Shown: positions 44,794 through 55,617 of the stretch, one piece after another
Numbering within the stretch: position 1 is the first letter of the stretch
How the letters are laid out: each line of letters starts with the position of its first letter
Assembly: GCA_934045905.1 (NCBI GenBank)
Contig: OW203764.1
Span: forward strand, 28,198,954 to 28,262,953
Length of the DNA: 64,000 nucleotides
Origin: Leuctra nigra
Lineage: Eukaryota; Arthropoda; Insecta; Plecoptera; Leuctridae
Direction of reading: 5' to 3'
Program-made: the position numbers and the translations under genes
The notes under the pieces: model-generated
What the model was told of the DNA's origin: nothing
What the model saw: only the letters and a program-made list of their open reading frames with translations
Databases searched by the model: none

Positions 44794-45949
44794 GTAAATC
44801 TATAGATAAATAATGTGAAGATCTTATTCGCAACTTGTCCAATGCGGAGCAAGTATTGAGATCAAGACGAAAAACTAATTTCTACTGAGTCGAATACATA
44901 TTGCTATGGCAGCTCTCAAAATCTATACACGATTAAGTTAGAATGAGATCTTTATGTATTATTCAAAGATGATATAGTATATATGCAAAATTTCAGCTCG
45001 ATCGGAAAAATATTGTGATCTCTGGCGTCGGTACAAACTGCCAGGTGGGGGCAGGCAAGGAAAACAATATTTTACGTGTCAAGGGGGGAGGGGGGCCGGC
45101 CCCCACCTGGCCCCGCAGGGTTTTTTTTGGTTTTTGGGGTTTTGGGAGGTGTATTTTGTTGAAATATTCAATATTTTTTAAATTTGGCACTCTGGGATGG
45201 TGGGAGACAAATGTTCTAACCTGCCCCGCAAGGCAATTTTTGGTTTTATGACACTTTGAAATTACTTTTTATTAGTTTTTTTAGTTACAAAATGAAACAA
45301 TACGTAAACAACAGAATAATTGTATGTTTTCCTAACATCCGGGGGGGGGGGGGGGGGGGGCAAGAACCACCCCCTTGCCTCTACCTGTGGACGCCCATGC
45401 GCTCACTCAATTATTTCAGTGATTATTGTAAATAAGATTATATCAATCATTTACTCTATGTTTAAAGACGTATGGAAGGATTTCGTCCTTCCAAAAGTTG
45501 CAGTTTGATGCAAAGGAAAAATAGGACAAGTTGTTATTTGATAGAAAGACCAATTTTAACTTGTAGCATTTTTTGTTGCCAACATTGTGTGTTTGAAAAT
45601 TATCTTTTCACTAGAGAGCCCCGCCATGTAATACATGACCCATTGAGCTCTTTCTGGGCAAGGCAGAAGATACCTCTTCATAACAGGAGATGGACCACCA
45701 TTGAAATTAAACTACTCTTATATGCTGGCAAAGAATTGTCTCTCGTGACAATTTTTTTCACCCTCACGGAATGACCGATCATAAATGCAAATATAGTTAT
45801 ATATATGGAAGGTGCACTAACCCCACACTAACCCCAATGCACACCTGAAGTGTACATACGTAAATTAGAAACAAAGAAAACATGTGTGACTATTTTGAAA
45901 ATATTTAAATGAAAATATGAAAGCTCCTCATTTTTGTTCAATTTTTCAG
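44794..45949. other. Gr intron 1 with G-tract repeat copy
   Basis: This interval contains the inverted relative of 38578-38825 (about 45000-45395: GGGGGCCGGCCCCCACCTGG and a run of about 19 G at 45342-45360). Nothing else was recognised. Confidence 0.5.
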
Positions 45950-46539
45950 TCAATGAAAACTGCGCCAGTTCTTCACGCCATTTGGCGAGCCCGGGTGAAC
46001 GTGATCGTGAACGTGACTGTCCAACAGGAGGTAATCAACTTTTTAATAAGTTGCATCAGTCAGTATAGTACATTGTGTAAGTGAACTACGTTATTGAACG
46101 AAATTGTCAACGTGCGTATTGATTTCTGCAGTTTCTCTCCATCTTGCTGCAATTGCGTCATCAGAAGGTAACTTTCCCCTTGGCAGGATTATTCACACTG
46201 AATATTCCTCTTCTTCCTGCAGTAAAGTAAAATAAATATATACCGGGTGGCCCAAAAAAACGCATAATTGGCGAGACATCGCTGTGACGAAACAACTGCA
46301 CAAATCGGACTGAAAATTTCACATAATATAAACAACATATTAAGGTTAAATGTGTGAAAGGTTGTAATACATAACTGTTGTATGGAGAAAGTTAAAGCTG
46401 CTAGAATTTGGTTGTCAAAAAATCTAGTGGGGCGGTCGCTCCACCCAGCCAAGTCGTACCGTACACTCACAGTCACTTAACATACCGTAAACGCCTAATG
46501 AACTGAGGAGCAGACCAAACACTTTTACTGTAAGCAACA

Positions 46540-46722
46540 ACATGGCATTTTCGGCCTACTGGATCTTAAAATTGGTAAATCTCACATTGTTGCAAAATAT
46601 CTTAATTTCGAGCTATGGCCCACCCCACTACATATATCAAATTTGTGAACAATATGTTATGCCATTTGCGAGCTAGAGGGCCGTGAAAGCAATGAAATTA
46701 CACCCCTTCTTCAAGGTATCTG

Positions 46723-46773
<51 letters not shown>

Positions 46774-47230
46774 ATGATGTCAGGAAACGTCGCTATCACC
46801 GCCACAGCCTAAACGGCTGAACCGATTGATCTGGAATTTTTACCACATGTGCACTTTTGGCGTCTGATGATACCTTTGTTCTTATAAATTTTTTGTGCCG
46901 CCATTTTTAAACCGGAAGTGACTTCATATTTCGAAAACGGCTTGACCGACCGGAATAAAACTAACGCCAAATGATTCAGAAGGTCATCTTTATGGAATAT
47001 CAATAGTCAAAATAAACATTAACTATTATTGAAACCAGAAATGACGTCATAAAAATGAAGAATCAGACTTTAATCACATCTTACTACAAATTACAATAAC
47101 TACATACCTATTCAGATATTTATAATAATACATAACATATATAAAATAAATTCTAGGTGGCAGTAATTTCAGCCGCCATTTTGAAAACCGGAAGTGATGT
47201 CATATCTCGAAAACGGCTGGACCCATTGGA
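46540..47230. repeat. Interspersed repeat, copy A (others at 52830-53430 and 58200-58860)
   Basis: Contains ATGGCATTTTCGGCCTACTG, CTCACATTGTTGCAAAATAT, AAACGGCTGAACCGAT, CACATGTGCACTTTTGGCGT and ACCGGAAGTGACTTCATAT. The other two copies carry these in the opposite orientation. An (ATT)n microsatellite of about 50 bp (46723-46771) interrupts it. It reads as part of the TIR element family rather than as a gene. Confidence 0.7.
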
Positions 47231-47404
47231 ACTATGCTTACGCAATTCTTCATGGAATATCACTATAGGCTTTTATTTAGCACCAAACGCAATTTTTCGT
47301 AATACAACCAATTCGGAAATAGCGTATTTTTTTAAAGGAATTAGTCATTGTTGCTCCGATTTGTGTTACAAGTTGTGTAAATAAACTAAAAAAATTAGTG
47401 ATAT

Positions 47405-47795
47405 CCCCATAAAAACACTCCGTGTAAAAATACCAGCCAAGGCTCTTCAACTATAAAAAATCTAAGAAATCTAAAAATTCAGCACTGAAAAGTAGTGATA
47501 TCAAAAAATGGGCCAAGTCAAAACTTCATTTTAAAAACCAAAATATACTTGGCGCATCGTTTTAAGGGCATTATATGTATATTATATAATTTAGGTAAAT
47601 TTGATTTTTGGCATATACTTCTATACTATTTATATACACGATGCGCCAAGTATATTTTGGTTTTTAAAATGAAGTTTTGACTTGGCCCATTTTTTGATAT
47701 CACTACTTTTCAGTGCTGAATTTTTAGATTTCTTAGATTTTTTTATAGTTGAAGAGCCTTGGCTGGTATTTTTACACGGAGTGTTTTTTATGGGG
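47405..47795. repeat. Long palindrome (arms about 155 bp)
   Basis: The left arm 47405-47560 starts CCCCATAAAAACACTCCGTG and ends TTGGCGCATCGT; the right arm 47637-47795 is its inverse, from ACGATGCGCCAA to ATGGGG. The spacer is about 76 bp. Near-perfect pairing. A decayed relative is at 50975-51242. Confidence 0.9.
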
Positions 47796-47908
47796 TCGAT
47801 TATACGTGCACAAATAGCGCGTGTTCAGAAAACCGCCTTTGGCCGGGACGCTGTTTCTTCAAAACCACTCACTATATCAAGCTGAAAATTTCAAATATTA
47901 TTCAACAT

Positions 47909-50029
47909 AACCCAGCAAACACAGGAGCTCTCTGGGAGGTCCTAATATTAGGATGATGCTCCTTAAATAGGGATATCCTTACAAAGATGTACTGGGGACC
48001 TCCCTGGTACATCCTAGTAAGGAGGACTCTTCCAAATTCAAGATGGCTTATTCTAAAAATGGCAACTGCCTAATTTAGGGAGGGATATCCTAAAAAAAGG
48101 CAGAATTCTTCCTAAAAAAGGCAGAATACCTCCTAAAAAAAGGCAGACCTTCCTTTTTTTAGGACGGTCCTCCCTAATTTAGGCAATTGCCTTTTTTTAG
48201 GATATATTACACTAAAAATGGCCGCTATTGAAATATTTATATAGGTTTCGTTAGCTGTCAACAGAGTACTCTGCCCTTCAACGTCAATATAGATTTATGT
48301 TTTACTCAGATATCTTTATTGTTTGTTTTAAGTAGGTAAGTTTTATTATTACCAAAATCTGGCAAAAATTATAAGAATTTGTAACAAAATGAGAAACGTT
48401 GCTTTACATGATAGGACAAATATGTATTTCCTCTTTAGTAGTTGTCCCCTGCAAGTTGTCCCCTGCACTCCGATCCATATTATTTGTAGGTATGATGCAT
48501 TCAAACTATAAATGTACCTATAAATGAATAAATTCCATCAAAGAAATGAATGATAGCAGCTGATCTGACGCTGTCATGTTGGTGTTTTTGTCGGTGTCCC
48601 GCAAGTGATGCAAAAATGCTTCACTTTTTTGGTGGAGTGAGCCTACCCCTGTCCTGTCAGTGTTAGCTATCGATCTATATATTATATCGCTCTATCGTGT
48701 ATTAAATATATTAAATAAGGCATTTTGAAAAGGCACTTATCGTAATATCGTGGAAAATGATCTACCTAATCGAGAAATTATGTCCTAATTTAGGAGATGG
48801 ATATCCTAAAAAAAAGGCAGAATTCTTCCTAAAAAAGGCACCTCAAAAAGGACAGCTCTCTCCTGCTGGTGCGATCGATTGCAGTTGCAGCTTAATCCAC
48901 AAAAATGTAATTCTATATCATTCACTTTAAAACAAACTACAGTAAATTTCGACTATATATTAAATACAAATGTGCTTCTTCGAGTAAAAAAAATCAGGGA
49001 CTTAGGGGTAATACTTAATACTGACTTATCTTTCAAAAACCACATCATTTCGACTTGCGCCAAAGCTTTTAAAATGTTAGGATTTCTTCAACGTAACTGT
49101 TTTCAAAATTTTAGTACTGAAACAAATAGAATGCTTTATTTAACAACCGTCAGGCCATATTTGGATTATGCATCCACAATTTGGAATCCCCACCAAGTTA
49201 CCTATATTGCACATTTAGAAAAAGTTCAGAAGCATTTTGTAAAACTTTATTGCCGTAAAACCCATATTCAGTATCATAGAAAAGATTACATTTCCTTGTG
49301 TGAGGCGCTAAGATTGCCTAGATTGCACCAGCGAAGGGAGCTGTCAGACATCTTATTTTTACACAAATTACTAAATAACCATGTTGATTGCCCTCAGCTT
49401 TTATCAAAGATTAATGTATTTGTCCCTGCTCGTCAAACTCGTCACACAACTTTGTTTCGGAACCACAAAAGTAGAATCAACGTTTTTAAATATGCTTTTA
49501 TTAATAGAATAATGACGACTTTTGATACATTTAACTTGCAAACTGGTAATTTTTTAGACATTTTTCATCATTCGGCTGAAATTATTAGAACCATTTACAA
49601 CAAAACAGATCATGTTCAGGCCCAGATAGTAGATTAAGTTTATTTGAATAGTTGTACCTACTTTTACGCTTTAATGTCTTGTCTTGCTTATTAATATTTA
49701 TTGTGTCTTGTAACTTCTTTAATCATAGTTTAAATATATATATTTATTTTTTTGTTATTTTAAATCCCACTTGTGGAATATTTTGTATTCTGTTGGTGAT
49801 TTCAAATAAAATGAAAAAAATGAAAATGAGAATATCTCCTAAAAAAAGGCAGACTTTCCTTTTTTTAGGATGGTCCTCCCTCCCCAGGATGTACCTGGGA
49901 GCCATTTAGGATCCCCATTAGGAAGCTGTGGGGAGGCTTTTAGGATCATTTTAGGAAGGACTGGGGATATCCTACATCCTTAATTAGGAGGGACTGGGGA
50001 GGTCCCAGGTACAACCTTGTGTTTGCTGG
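47909..50029. mobile_element. Element with CCCAGCAAACAC ends carrying a LINE fragment
   Basis: The ends CCCAGCAAACAC and GTGTTTGCTGGG are perfect inverses. Both flanks are rich in TCCTAAAAAAGGCAGA / TTTTTTTAGGA words, probably subterminal transposase-binding repeats, and GGACCTCCC / GGGAGGTCC words. A LINE 3' piece (48868-49829) occupies the middle. The family type is shared with 55016-56416 and the 1072-bp pair (56946, 62652). The superfamily was not determined. Confidence 0.75.
48868..49829 (+). mobile_element. C-terminal part of a non-LTR retrotransposon ORF
   Basis: The frame 48879-49637 reads LNPQKCNSISFT, then RDLGVILNTDLSFKNHI, MLGFLQRNCFQNF, LYLTTVRPYLDYASTIWNPH and LEKVQKHFVKLY. This is the thumb and C-terminal region of Jockey/CR1-type ORF2 proteins. 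The catalytic FADD part is missing. A 3' end with AATGAAAAAAATGAAAATG near 49808-49829 fits a LINE tail. It lies inside the CCCAGCAAACAC element. Confidence 0.88.
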
Positions 50030-50289
50030 GATTGCCATAAATTGTGTACAAATTTTATCCATTTGGATAATTGGCATAAAAGTTGTGGTTTCTTGAAGTT
50101 GAGCTTAAAAGCAGAGGTATAATTTCACAAGTTTTCTCACACAAGTTGATTCAAAACGTGAAATTATCTCCCGGAGTTTATGCGTTTAAGCTGATCTTCA
50201 AGATACTGTAAAATTTGTTCCACCAATCCAAATGTATTGGAATTTTCACACATATGATAGCAATTGATTTTAAATAATAATAATCCATC

Positions 50290-50480
50290 CCTGGTTCCAA
50301 TTTAATGGGTCAGGGGGTGGGTATTCCCACCAACACTAGGGCCGCAGGACTCCTGGAAACCGGCTGGCCACGCCTGGCGTTTCCTCCTCTTCTTCCTCCT
50401 CTTCTTCTTCCACTTCTAATTGTTCCACAAATTCCTTCCACCATGTTCTGTCCTCCCACTGTCTCTCAGCCTCCAACTCA
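50290..50480 (-). mobile_element. LINE 3' tail fragment
   Basis: GGCTGGCCACGCC, a TCCTCTTCTTCCTCCTCTTC tract, and ATTCCTTCCACCATGTTCTG, TCCTCCCACTGTC resemble the region just downstream of the LINE tail at 30660-30780 (TGGCCGGTCC, CTTCTTCTTCCACCTCCTC, CTCTGTCCTCCCAC). It is read as a short 3' end of the same LINE family on the minus strand. Confidence 0.5.
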
Positions 50481-50974
50481 CTCCAACTCACTCCAACTCA
50501 CATTAAATATTATTTAATATTTTCAGCTTGATTTCATAAGTAGTTTTGAAGAAACAGCGTTCCGGCCAATTGACGTTTTCTGAAAGTGTGCTATTTCAGC
50601 TCCGTATATTCGAGTTTGCGACAACCAAATTCTAACAGCTGTAACGTTTTTCCCACAAAAGTTACTTTCCCTTTCCCACAACTTTCCCACAAGTTCAAAA
50701 ACTTGGTTTGAAAGTGTTTGAAAGTTGTTTATATTATGTGAAATTTTCAGAGCGATTTGTGAAGTAGTTTCGTCACAGCGATGCCTCGCCAATTGTGCGT
50801 TTTTATTGGGACCCCCCGGTATTTATTACTAAGGTACCCGATTTCTTTGTTTTAAATAGGGTTTTTTAATAAGAAAATTATACTACATAGTAGATGTATA
50901 TAATTATTTGTTATAAAACAAACAATGAATACCTCAGGGTGAATTATGGTAACTTATGTATTGTTTATCTCGTT

Positions 50975-51242
50975 TAAAAATACCACCAAGTGTCTTCAAC
51001 TACAAAAAAATATAAGAACCCTAAAAATTCAGCACTGAAAGTAAAGCATGGACGAGAAGTATGCCAAAAGTCAAATGTACCTAAATATATATAATATTCC
51101 TATAATGCCCTTAAAATTAAGTTTTGACTTGGCCCATTTTTTGATATCACTACTTTTCAGTGCTGAATTTTTTGATTTCATATATTTTTTATAGTTGAAG
51201 AGCTGCTATTTTTACACGTTACACGGATTTTTTATGGGTACC
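50975..51242. repeat. Decayed palindrome related to 47405-47795
   Basis: The right half keeps GTTTTGACTTGGCCCATTTT, TGATATCACTACTTTTCAGT, GCTGAATTTTT and TTTTTTATAGTTGAAGAGC almost unchanged. The left half (AAAAATACCACCAAGTGTCT, TTCAACTAC...ATTCAGCACTGAAAG) has diverged. Confidence 0.75.
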
Positions 51243-51462
51243 TACTTATATCACTATTTTTTTTTTGTTAATTCTCACAACTTAGTTCATAGTTCATAGT
51301 TCTTTATTTTCTATTGACCCATTTACAGCGAGAATGCGGTAGGATGTAGAAAATCGTCAAGTAGGTACATACAAATTAAAACATTTAAAGATTACAGATG
51401 AATAGAAAGAATGAAATAAAACATAATAATAGCAGGAATAATGTGTAACATTGATAACTTAA

Positions 51463-52085
51463 GGCCATTGTATATCACGTGACTTTATTTCTCTACATCC
51501 GATCAAAAGAAATAGTTACCTATGAGTACATACCTTACATCGTTCGTGTTGAGTAATCCAAGGTGATTTATGAAGAAAATTCACTGCATACTGGAGCTTA
51601 TCAATATTTGCAGTCAATAATATTTATATTTGCAGTGGTTTAATAAATAAAAACAACACAAATATCGTGTATACGTACGCGTATGAAGACTGTCAAAACC
51701 AAGTGCTGTTCGTTTAAACATTACATTCATAATAGTGGATATAATTAATATCTCAACATTTCGTTGGAAAGAGGAAGAAAAAGCGCATGTTATATATTCT
51801 GACATTGCGTCAGGTTTGTGATGCATATATGCCTTTTTATTAGAGTAATGTTTGCTGTTCTTGGCTGCTCGTAGAATTTCCTTCAACTTCAGGTCTTGAT
51901 TTGAGAATATTTAGGTGCAAGGAAGTAAAATCATCTAATATGTTATTTTCGCAGTTCTTTTCTGCGTAGAATTAGTTCCAACAGATGTGTCCTAACTTAT
52001 CTGATGAGAGAGAAGTCTTTGTTAAACCCTTCCAATAGAAAATGTGTAGCTTTTTGGTTAAAAAGTCACGTGATATACAGGGACC
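51463..52085. mobile_element. TTAA-flanked MITE (piggyBac-type target)
   Basis: TTAA stands directly outside both ends (51459-51462, 52086-52089). The ends GGCCATTGTATATCACGTGA and TCACGTGATATACAGGGACC are inverted with two or three changes. The 623-bp body has no transposase. TTAA duplication is typical of piggyBac and Kolobok elements. Confidence 0.85.
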
Positions 52086-52228
52086 TTAAGTTTGTTAGAA
52101 TCAGTCAAATCAATAAATTAAGATAAGATTAAAAATTATATTACCCATAACAATTTTCAGTGTCGTTGTCATCATGCACAAATCATTTACAAATCTGATC
52201 TTCAAGCTACTTGATTAACTGTCCAACA

Positions 52229-52399
52229 GATTAGTTAGCTCTGCTTTTCAAAAAATTTCATATGCAGTACCGTGATCCAAGTATCTATTATGGTTTTTCA
52301 ACAATGGATCATAACCATAATAGATACTTGGATTACGGTACTGCATATGAAAATTTTTGAAAAGCAGAGCTAACTAGATAATTTATGATGTTGTATATT
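52229..52399. mobile_element. Covarying palindrome family, copy 2 (loop inverted)
   Basis: Same inner stem as copy 1 (CCGTGATCCAAGTATCTATT and its inverse with one change), but the loop core is in the opposite orientation (CAACAATGGAT). The outermost left arm is shortened; the right arm ends TTATGATGTTGTATATT. It overlaps the end of a LINE fragment. Confidence 0.88.
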
Positions 52400-53000
52400 A
52401 GGTGCGCATAAAGTTTTTGTTTGTAATTACAATCTAAATTTTGTTTCTTTAGGTGTTTAGGTAAATGATTATATAATTTCGGGAAAATACCGTTTACATT
52501 TTTTGCGAAGCATGCTGTTCTGTGTTTTGTTTGCTTAATGTTGTTACAATTTCTTGTTTTATGAGAGTGGCATGCTGTTACTTCAAAACACTCCACATTG
52601 TTCATGACGAATAATACTTTCATATATGAAAAAGGTATGAGTGAAGGTAGGGGAAGTATATTTAATTTTTTAAATAGAGGTCTGACAGAATATCGCCTAT
52701 GCGATTTAGCAATTATTCTTACAGCTTTTTTTTGAATTTTGAAAAGAGTTTTTGATCGAGAAGAATTTCCCCAGAATATTATCCCATATTTAATAATTGA
52801 GTGGAAATGCATGATAAACTGTTAATTAAGTCCGTGCGTTAGCCAAAGTTGCTATTTTTCGATAAACCGCTGCAGGAGTTTAATTTCTTACTGGTCTCTC
52901 GGATGTGATCTTTCCACTTTAATTTGCTATCGATAAAAAAATTTGAAACACATATCGGAGCAACAATGACTTCATTTAAAAAATAAGCAATTCTAATATT
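52345..53000 (-). mobile_element. C-terminal fragment of a Jockey-type LINE
   Basis: The minus-strand frame 52812 to about 52400 reads HFHSIIKYGIIFWGNSSRSK, IQKKAVRIIAKSHRRYSVRP and LFKKLNILPLPSL, the usual Jockey/BS ORF2 C-terminus. A second frame just upstream (53030-52839: FIDSKLKWKDHIRETSKKLN) is the preceding part, shifted in frame. Stops and frame changes mark it as dead. Confidence 0.85.
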
Positions 53001-53430
53001 CCATGAAGAAATGCGAAATCTTCGTTCCAATCGGTACAGCCGTTTTCAAGATATGACATCACTTCCAGTTTTCAAAATGGCGGCATAAAAACAGTCATAA
53101 CAAAAGGCACCTCGGACGCCAAAAGTGCACATTTAGTAAAAATTTCAGATCGATCGCTTATGCCGTTTAGGCTGTGGCCCTGTCAAGAGAGTTTCCAAAA
53201 ATCTGAATTTGAACCCCCCATGGCCCTCTAGCTCTCAAACGGCATAACCTATTGTTTCCAAATTTGGTGTATGTGGTGGGGTGGGAGGACATAGCTCGAA
53301 ATAAAAATATTTTTCAACAATGTGAGATTTTTCAATTTTAAGACCAAGTAGGCCGAATATGCCATGTTGTTGCTTATAGTTGGTTTGTTCCTCAGTTTAT
53401 TCGGTTTGTTGAGTGAGAGTGAGTGTAGTG
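52830..53430. repeat. Interspersed repeat, copy B
   Basis: Carries the inverse of 46540-47230: AGATATGACATCACTTCC, CGCCAAAAGTGCACAT, TGCCGTTTAGGCTGTGGCCC, CAACAATGTGAGATTTTTCA and AGTAGGCCGAATATGCCATG. Also similar to 58200-58860 in the same orientation. Confidence 0.7.
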
Positions 53431-53447
53431 TCAATAATAAGTATGGA

Positions 53448-53642
53448 ATAGACAACATTAAACATTATCTAATTAGCTCTGCTTTTCAAAAAATTTCACA
53501 TGCAGTTCCGTGATCCTCATATCTATTTATGTTATTATCCATTGTTGAATAACATAAATAAATATGAGGATCACGGTATACCTACTGCATATGAAATTTT
53601 TTGAAAAGCAGAGTTCACTAGATAATTTTTAATGTTGTCTAT
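53448..53642. mobile_element. Covarying palindrome family, copy 3
   Basis: The ends ATAGACAACATT and AATGTTGTCTAT and the arm word CTCTGCTTTTCAAAAAATTT are shared with the family. The inner stem is CCGTGATCCTCATATCTATT, continuing TATGTTAT, paired with ATAACATAAATAAATATGAG, GATCACGG (one mismatch). This differs from copies 1 and 2 on both arms in a matched way. Loop core ATCCATTGTTG. Confidence 0.9.
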
Positions 53643-54480
53643 TACTTGACTGATTGAGCTTAAAATGTGTAAAATTTGAGGTAATGTTGGTCTTGATCAC
53701 CATGCAAAATTTGAACTTAATCGGAACAATTAGATTTTCGACCATTAAACTGAAACCAATGGGAATATTTGGCTGAAACTGTGTTTGATTTGAGACAATG
53801 TTGGTTGCAATGACTTGGCAAAATGTAAAATTGCTCGTAACAACCAATCGGAAGATAATTTAAATATATAAAAAATTTCAGCTTGATTGAAGAAAGAATG
53901 TGACCTGTGTTACCAGCAGTAACAGAAAAATACATAATCAAACAGTGGTCCATGCCAAATGAGCAAAAAGAGCAATAAGGGGAGTTTCTGGCTTCGCTCG
54001 CTCAACAAGACTCTTGATTATAATAGGTACTCGTCCTTTAGTGTATGAAGAAATATTTGGTTGAACGAGCGAAGCAGCTACTCCTTTTGGACTCTTTTGG
54101 CACAGACATGTTTTTTTTTTCAAATTGTTGGTCATGTACAGATCACACCATTTTCCGATCAAACTGAAATTTTGCATATACATGAGCTCTGCAAATCGCA
54201 GACCCTAATTTTTTTGAAATCTGTTGATAAGTTCAAATCTAAGAAAAGTATCTTTCAATTGGTATGTCCGATCAATTTGAAATTTTGTTAAGTCATTGCA
54301 ACCAAAATTTTTCTCAAATCTTACAAAGTTTCAGCCAAATAAACAAATTGGTTCAAATTTTAAAGAATTTCCTGATTACTTAGTCGAAAATCGAAATGCT
54401 CCAATTTAGTTCAAATTTGGCATGGTGATCAAAACTAACAATTATTTACACATTTTCTACACCATCAGTTAATTATTTAC
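53643..54480. repeat. Repeat-like region related to about 39960-40980
   Basis: Contains many near-repeats of GATCAATTTGAAATTTTG and ATTTTGCATATACAT, and the words CGCTCGCTCAAC / GAACGAGCGAAGC, as in the spacer around 40130-40620. No gene is recognised. Confidence 0.45.
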
Positions 54481-54547
54481 AAACGTATTGCCATTAATAG
54501 AAAGGGTTTTGAAGTGCTGTCAAAGGAGATATTTAAGAGGGCTGAGT

Positions 54548-54905
54548 AGAGAGCGTGGCCTTGAAGATTTTATAAATCGATTTTTATCAATATCTTTTAC
54601 CAATGTAATTGTAAACAAAATCATGCTTTGTACACGTCTTCAGAACAGTTCACTGAAAATAATTTCATAGCTTGGAATAAGTTAATAGTTTTATTTTGTT
54701 TAACAGATGTTTAGTACCATAATTTTACTAATTTTCGGGCAATAAACATCTGTAGGACAAAGTAAATCTAATAAACCATTACAAGCTATGAAATTATTTT
54801 CATTGTACAGTTCTGAATACTCGTACAAAGCCTTATTTTGTTAACAATTACATTGGTAAAAGATATTGATAAAAATCGATTAAAAAACTCGTCAAGGTCA
54901 AACTC
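54548..54905. repeat. Inverted repeat (arms about 125 bp, spacer about 110 bp)
   Basis: The left arm 54553-54675 (GTGGCCTTGAAGATTTTATA ... TTTCATAGCTTGG) is matched inversely by 54779-54903 (CAAGCTATGAAATTATTTTC ... CTCGTCAAGGTC), with scattered changes. The spacer contains TTAATAGTTTTATT and looks single-copy. A MITE or foldback is likely. Confidence 0.8.
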
Positions 54906-55164
54906 ACTACCCAGCCGTGCGCTCGGCCGATTTAGAAAATTGAGAGAGAAAAATTGTTTCATAAGTGGGTGTAACTTTGCTAGGATGTTCAAATGATAAG
55001 TCTGAATGTATATACCCAGGTAACACAAAGATGTACTATGGATATCCATAGGAGCTCCTGCCTTTTTGAGAGGGACATCCATAGTACCTCGCAACACCTC
55101 CCAAAATCCTCCCATACGCCTCCTATTGCCTGCCTTTTGTCACTCCACGCGATATCCCTGGGAC

Positions 55165-55330
55165 ATCGCAGTGCGAGATCGAAGCTCGCACATTGCGAGG
55201 ATTCTTCCCATGCCGCGAGGTCGAAGCTCGCATATTGGGAGGATTCTTCCCATGCCGCGAGGTCGAAGCTCGCATATTGGGAGGATTCTTCCCATGCCGC
55301 GAGGTCGAAGCTCGCACATTGGGAGGATTC
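55165..55330 (+). repeat. Four tandem 42-bp units
   Basis: The unit GCGAGGTCGAAGCTCGCATA, TTGGGAGGATTCTTCCCATG, CC recurs four times; the first and last units are slightly different. Each unit holds two small palindromes (CGAAGCTTCG-like and GGGAGGATTCTTCCC). It is subterminal in the CCCAGGTAACAC element. Confidence 0.9.
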
Positions 55331-55428
55331 ATATTCCTTTATTGGGATGTTTAATCCTTTTTTAGAAGGAGGGTATGCAATTATAAAATGAAAATTCATA
55401 ACAATTATTTATTAAACAAATCAAAGAA

Positions 55429-55617
55429 ATAGACCGTTTTAAAAATTATCTAGGTGTCTCTGCTTTTCAAAAAATTTCACATACAGTTTGGTTTTCCATA
55501 TATCTGTTGGTGTTTTTATCCATTGTTGTAAAACACTAATAGATATATGGAAAACCAAACTGCATGTGAAATTTTTTGAAAAGCAGAGCCACCTAGATAA
55601 TTTTTAAATCGGTCTAT
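55429..55617. mobile_element. Covarying palindrome family, copy 4
   Basis: The ends ATAGACCG and CGGTCTAT differ from the other copies but match each other. The arm word CTCTGCTTTTCAAAAAATTT is conserved. The inner stem AGTTTGGTTTTCCATATATC, TGTTGGTG pairs with CACTAATAGATATATGGAAA, ACCAAACT, leaving two G-U-compatible changes. Loop core ATCCATTGTTG. Nested in the CCCAGGTAACAC element. Confidence 0.9.

Larger units (their letters stand above)
42809..46221 (+). pseudogene. Insect gustatory receptor (Gr) with repeated N-terminal segment, broken
   Basis: Gustatory receptors are seven-helix ligand-gated channels of taste neurons. The unique part after the array (from 43950) starts GRRVQFQVSRVGAVYSAAIA and shows six hydrophobic segments; upstream LPLFYVMKMLGLSSM matches the first-helix region of Grs. 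Exon 1 runs 42809-44793 (ATG; MFKKLIRKIWPKSN), exon 2 45950-46030, exon 3 46132-46221 (LRHQKVTFPLAGLFTLN, the Gr helix 7 block), joined by GT/AG borders. Damage: a 1-base loss at about 42893 (early stop near 42951), a 2-base loss at about 43417, and a frameshift near 44670, where the stop TGA at 44672 interrupts a frame that continues to 44793. The usual last exon with TYhhhhhQF was not found; a TIR element begins 20 bp after exon 3. It is a pseudogene unless the breaks are assembly errors. Confidence 0.8.
46241..50822. mobile_element. TIR-bounded block (ACCGGGTGG...CCCCCGGT ends), composite
   Basis: The left end ACCGGGTGGCCCAAAAAAAC, GCATAATTGGCGAGACATCG, CTGTGACGAAAC is matched by the inverse at 50765-50822 (CGTCACAGCGATGCCTCGCC, AATTGTGCGTTTTTATTGGG). 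Homology continues inwards (TGAAAATTTCACATAATATA; AGAATTTGGTTGTC). The 4.6-kb block contains an (ATT)n tract, a palindrome (47405-47795), an element with CCCAGCAAACAC ends (47909-50029) that carries a LINE piece, and a LINE tail. No transposase was seen. A related left end starts at 59655. The block starts 20 bp after the last Gr exon. Confidence 0.65.

Noticed and set aside
45342..45360. Run of about 19 G as a G-quadruplex regulatory site
   Set aside because: It lies in an interspersed repeat with a similar run at 38590; length may be an assembly artefact.
46723..46771. (ATT)n tract as a LINE tail
   Set aside because: No LINE sequence borders it; it interrupts an interspersed repeat and is best read as a microsatellite.
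55165..55330. CRISPR-like array
   Set aside because: The 42-bp units are contiguous without unique spacers, in a eukaryotic transposable element.
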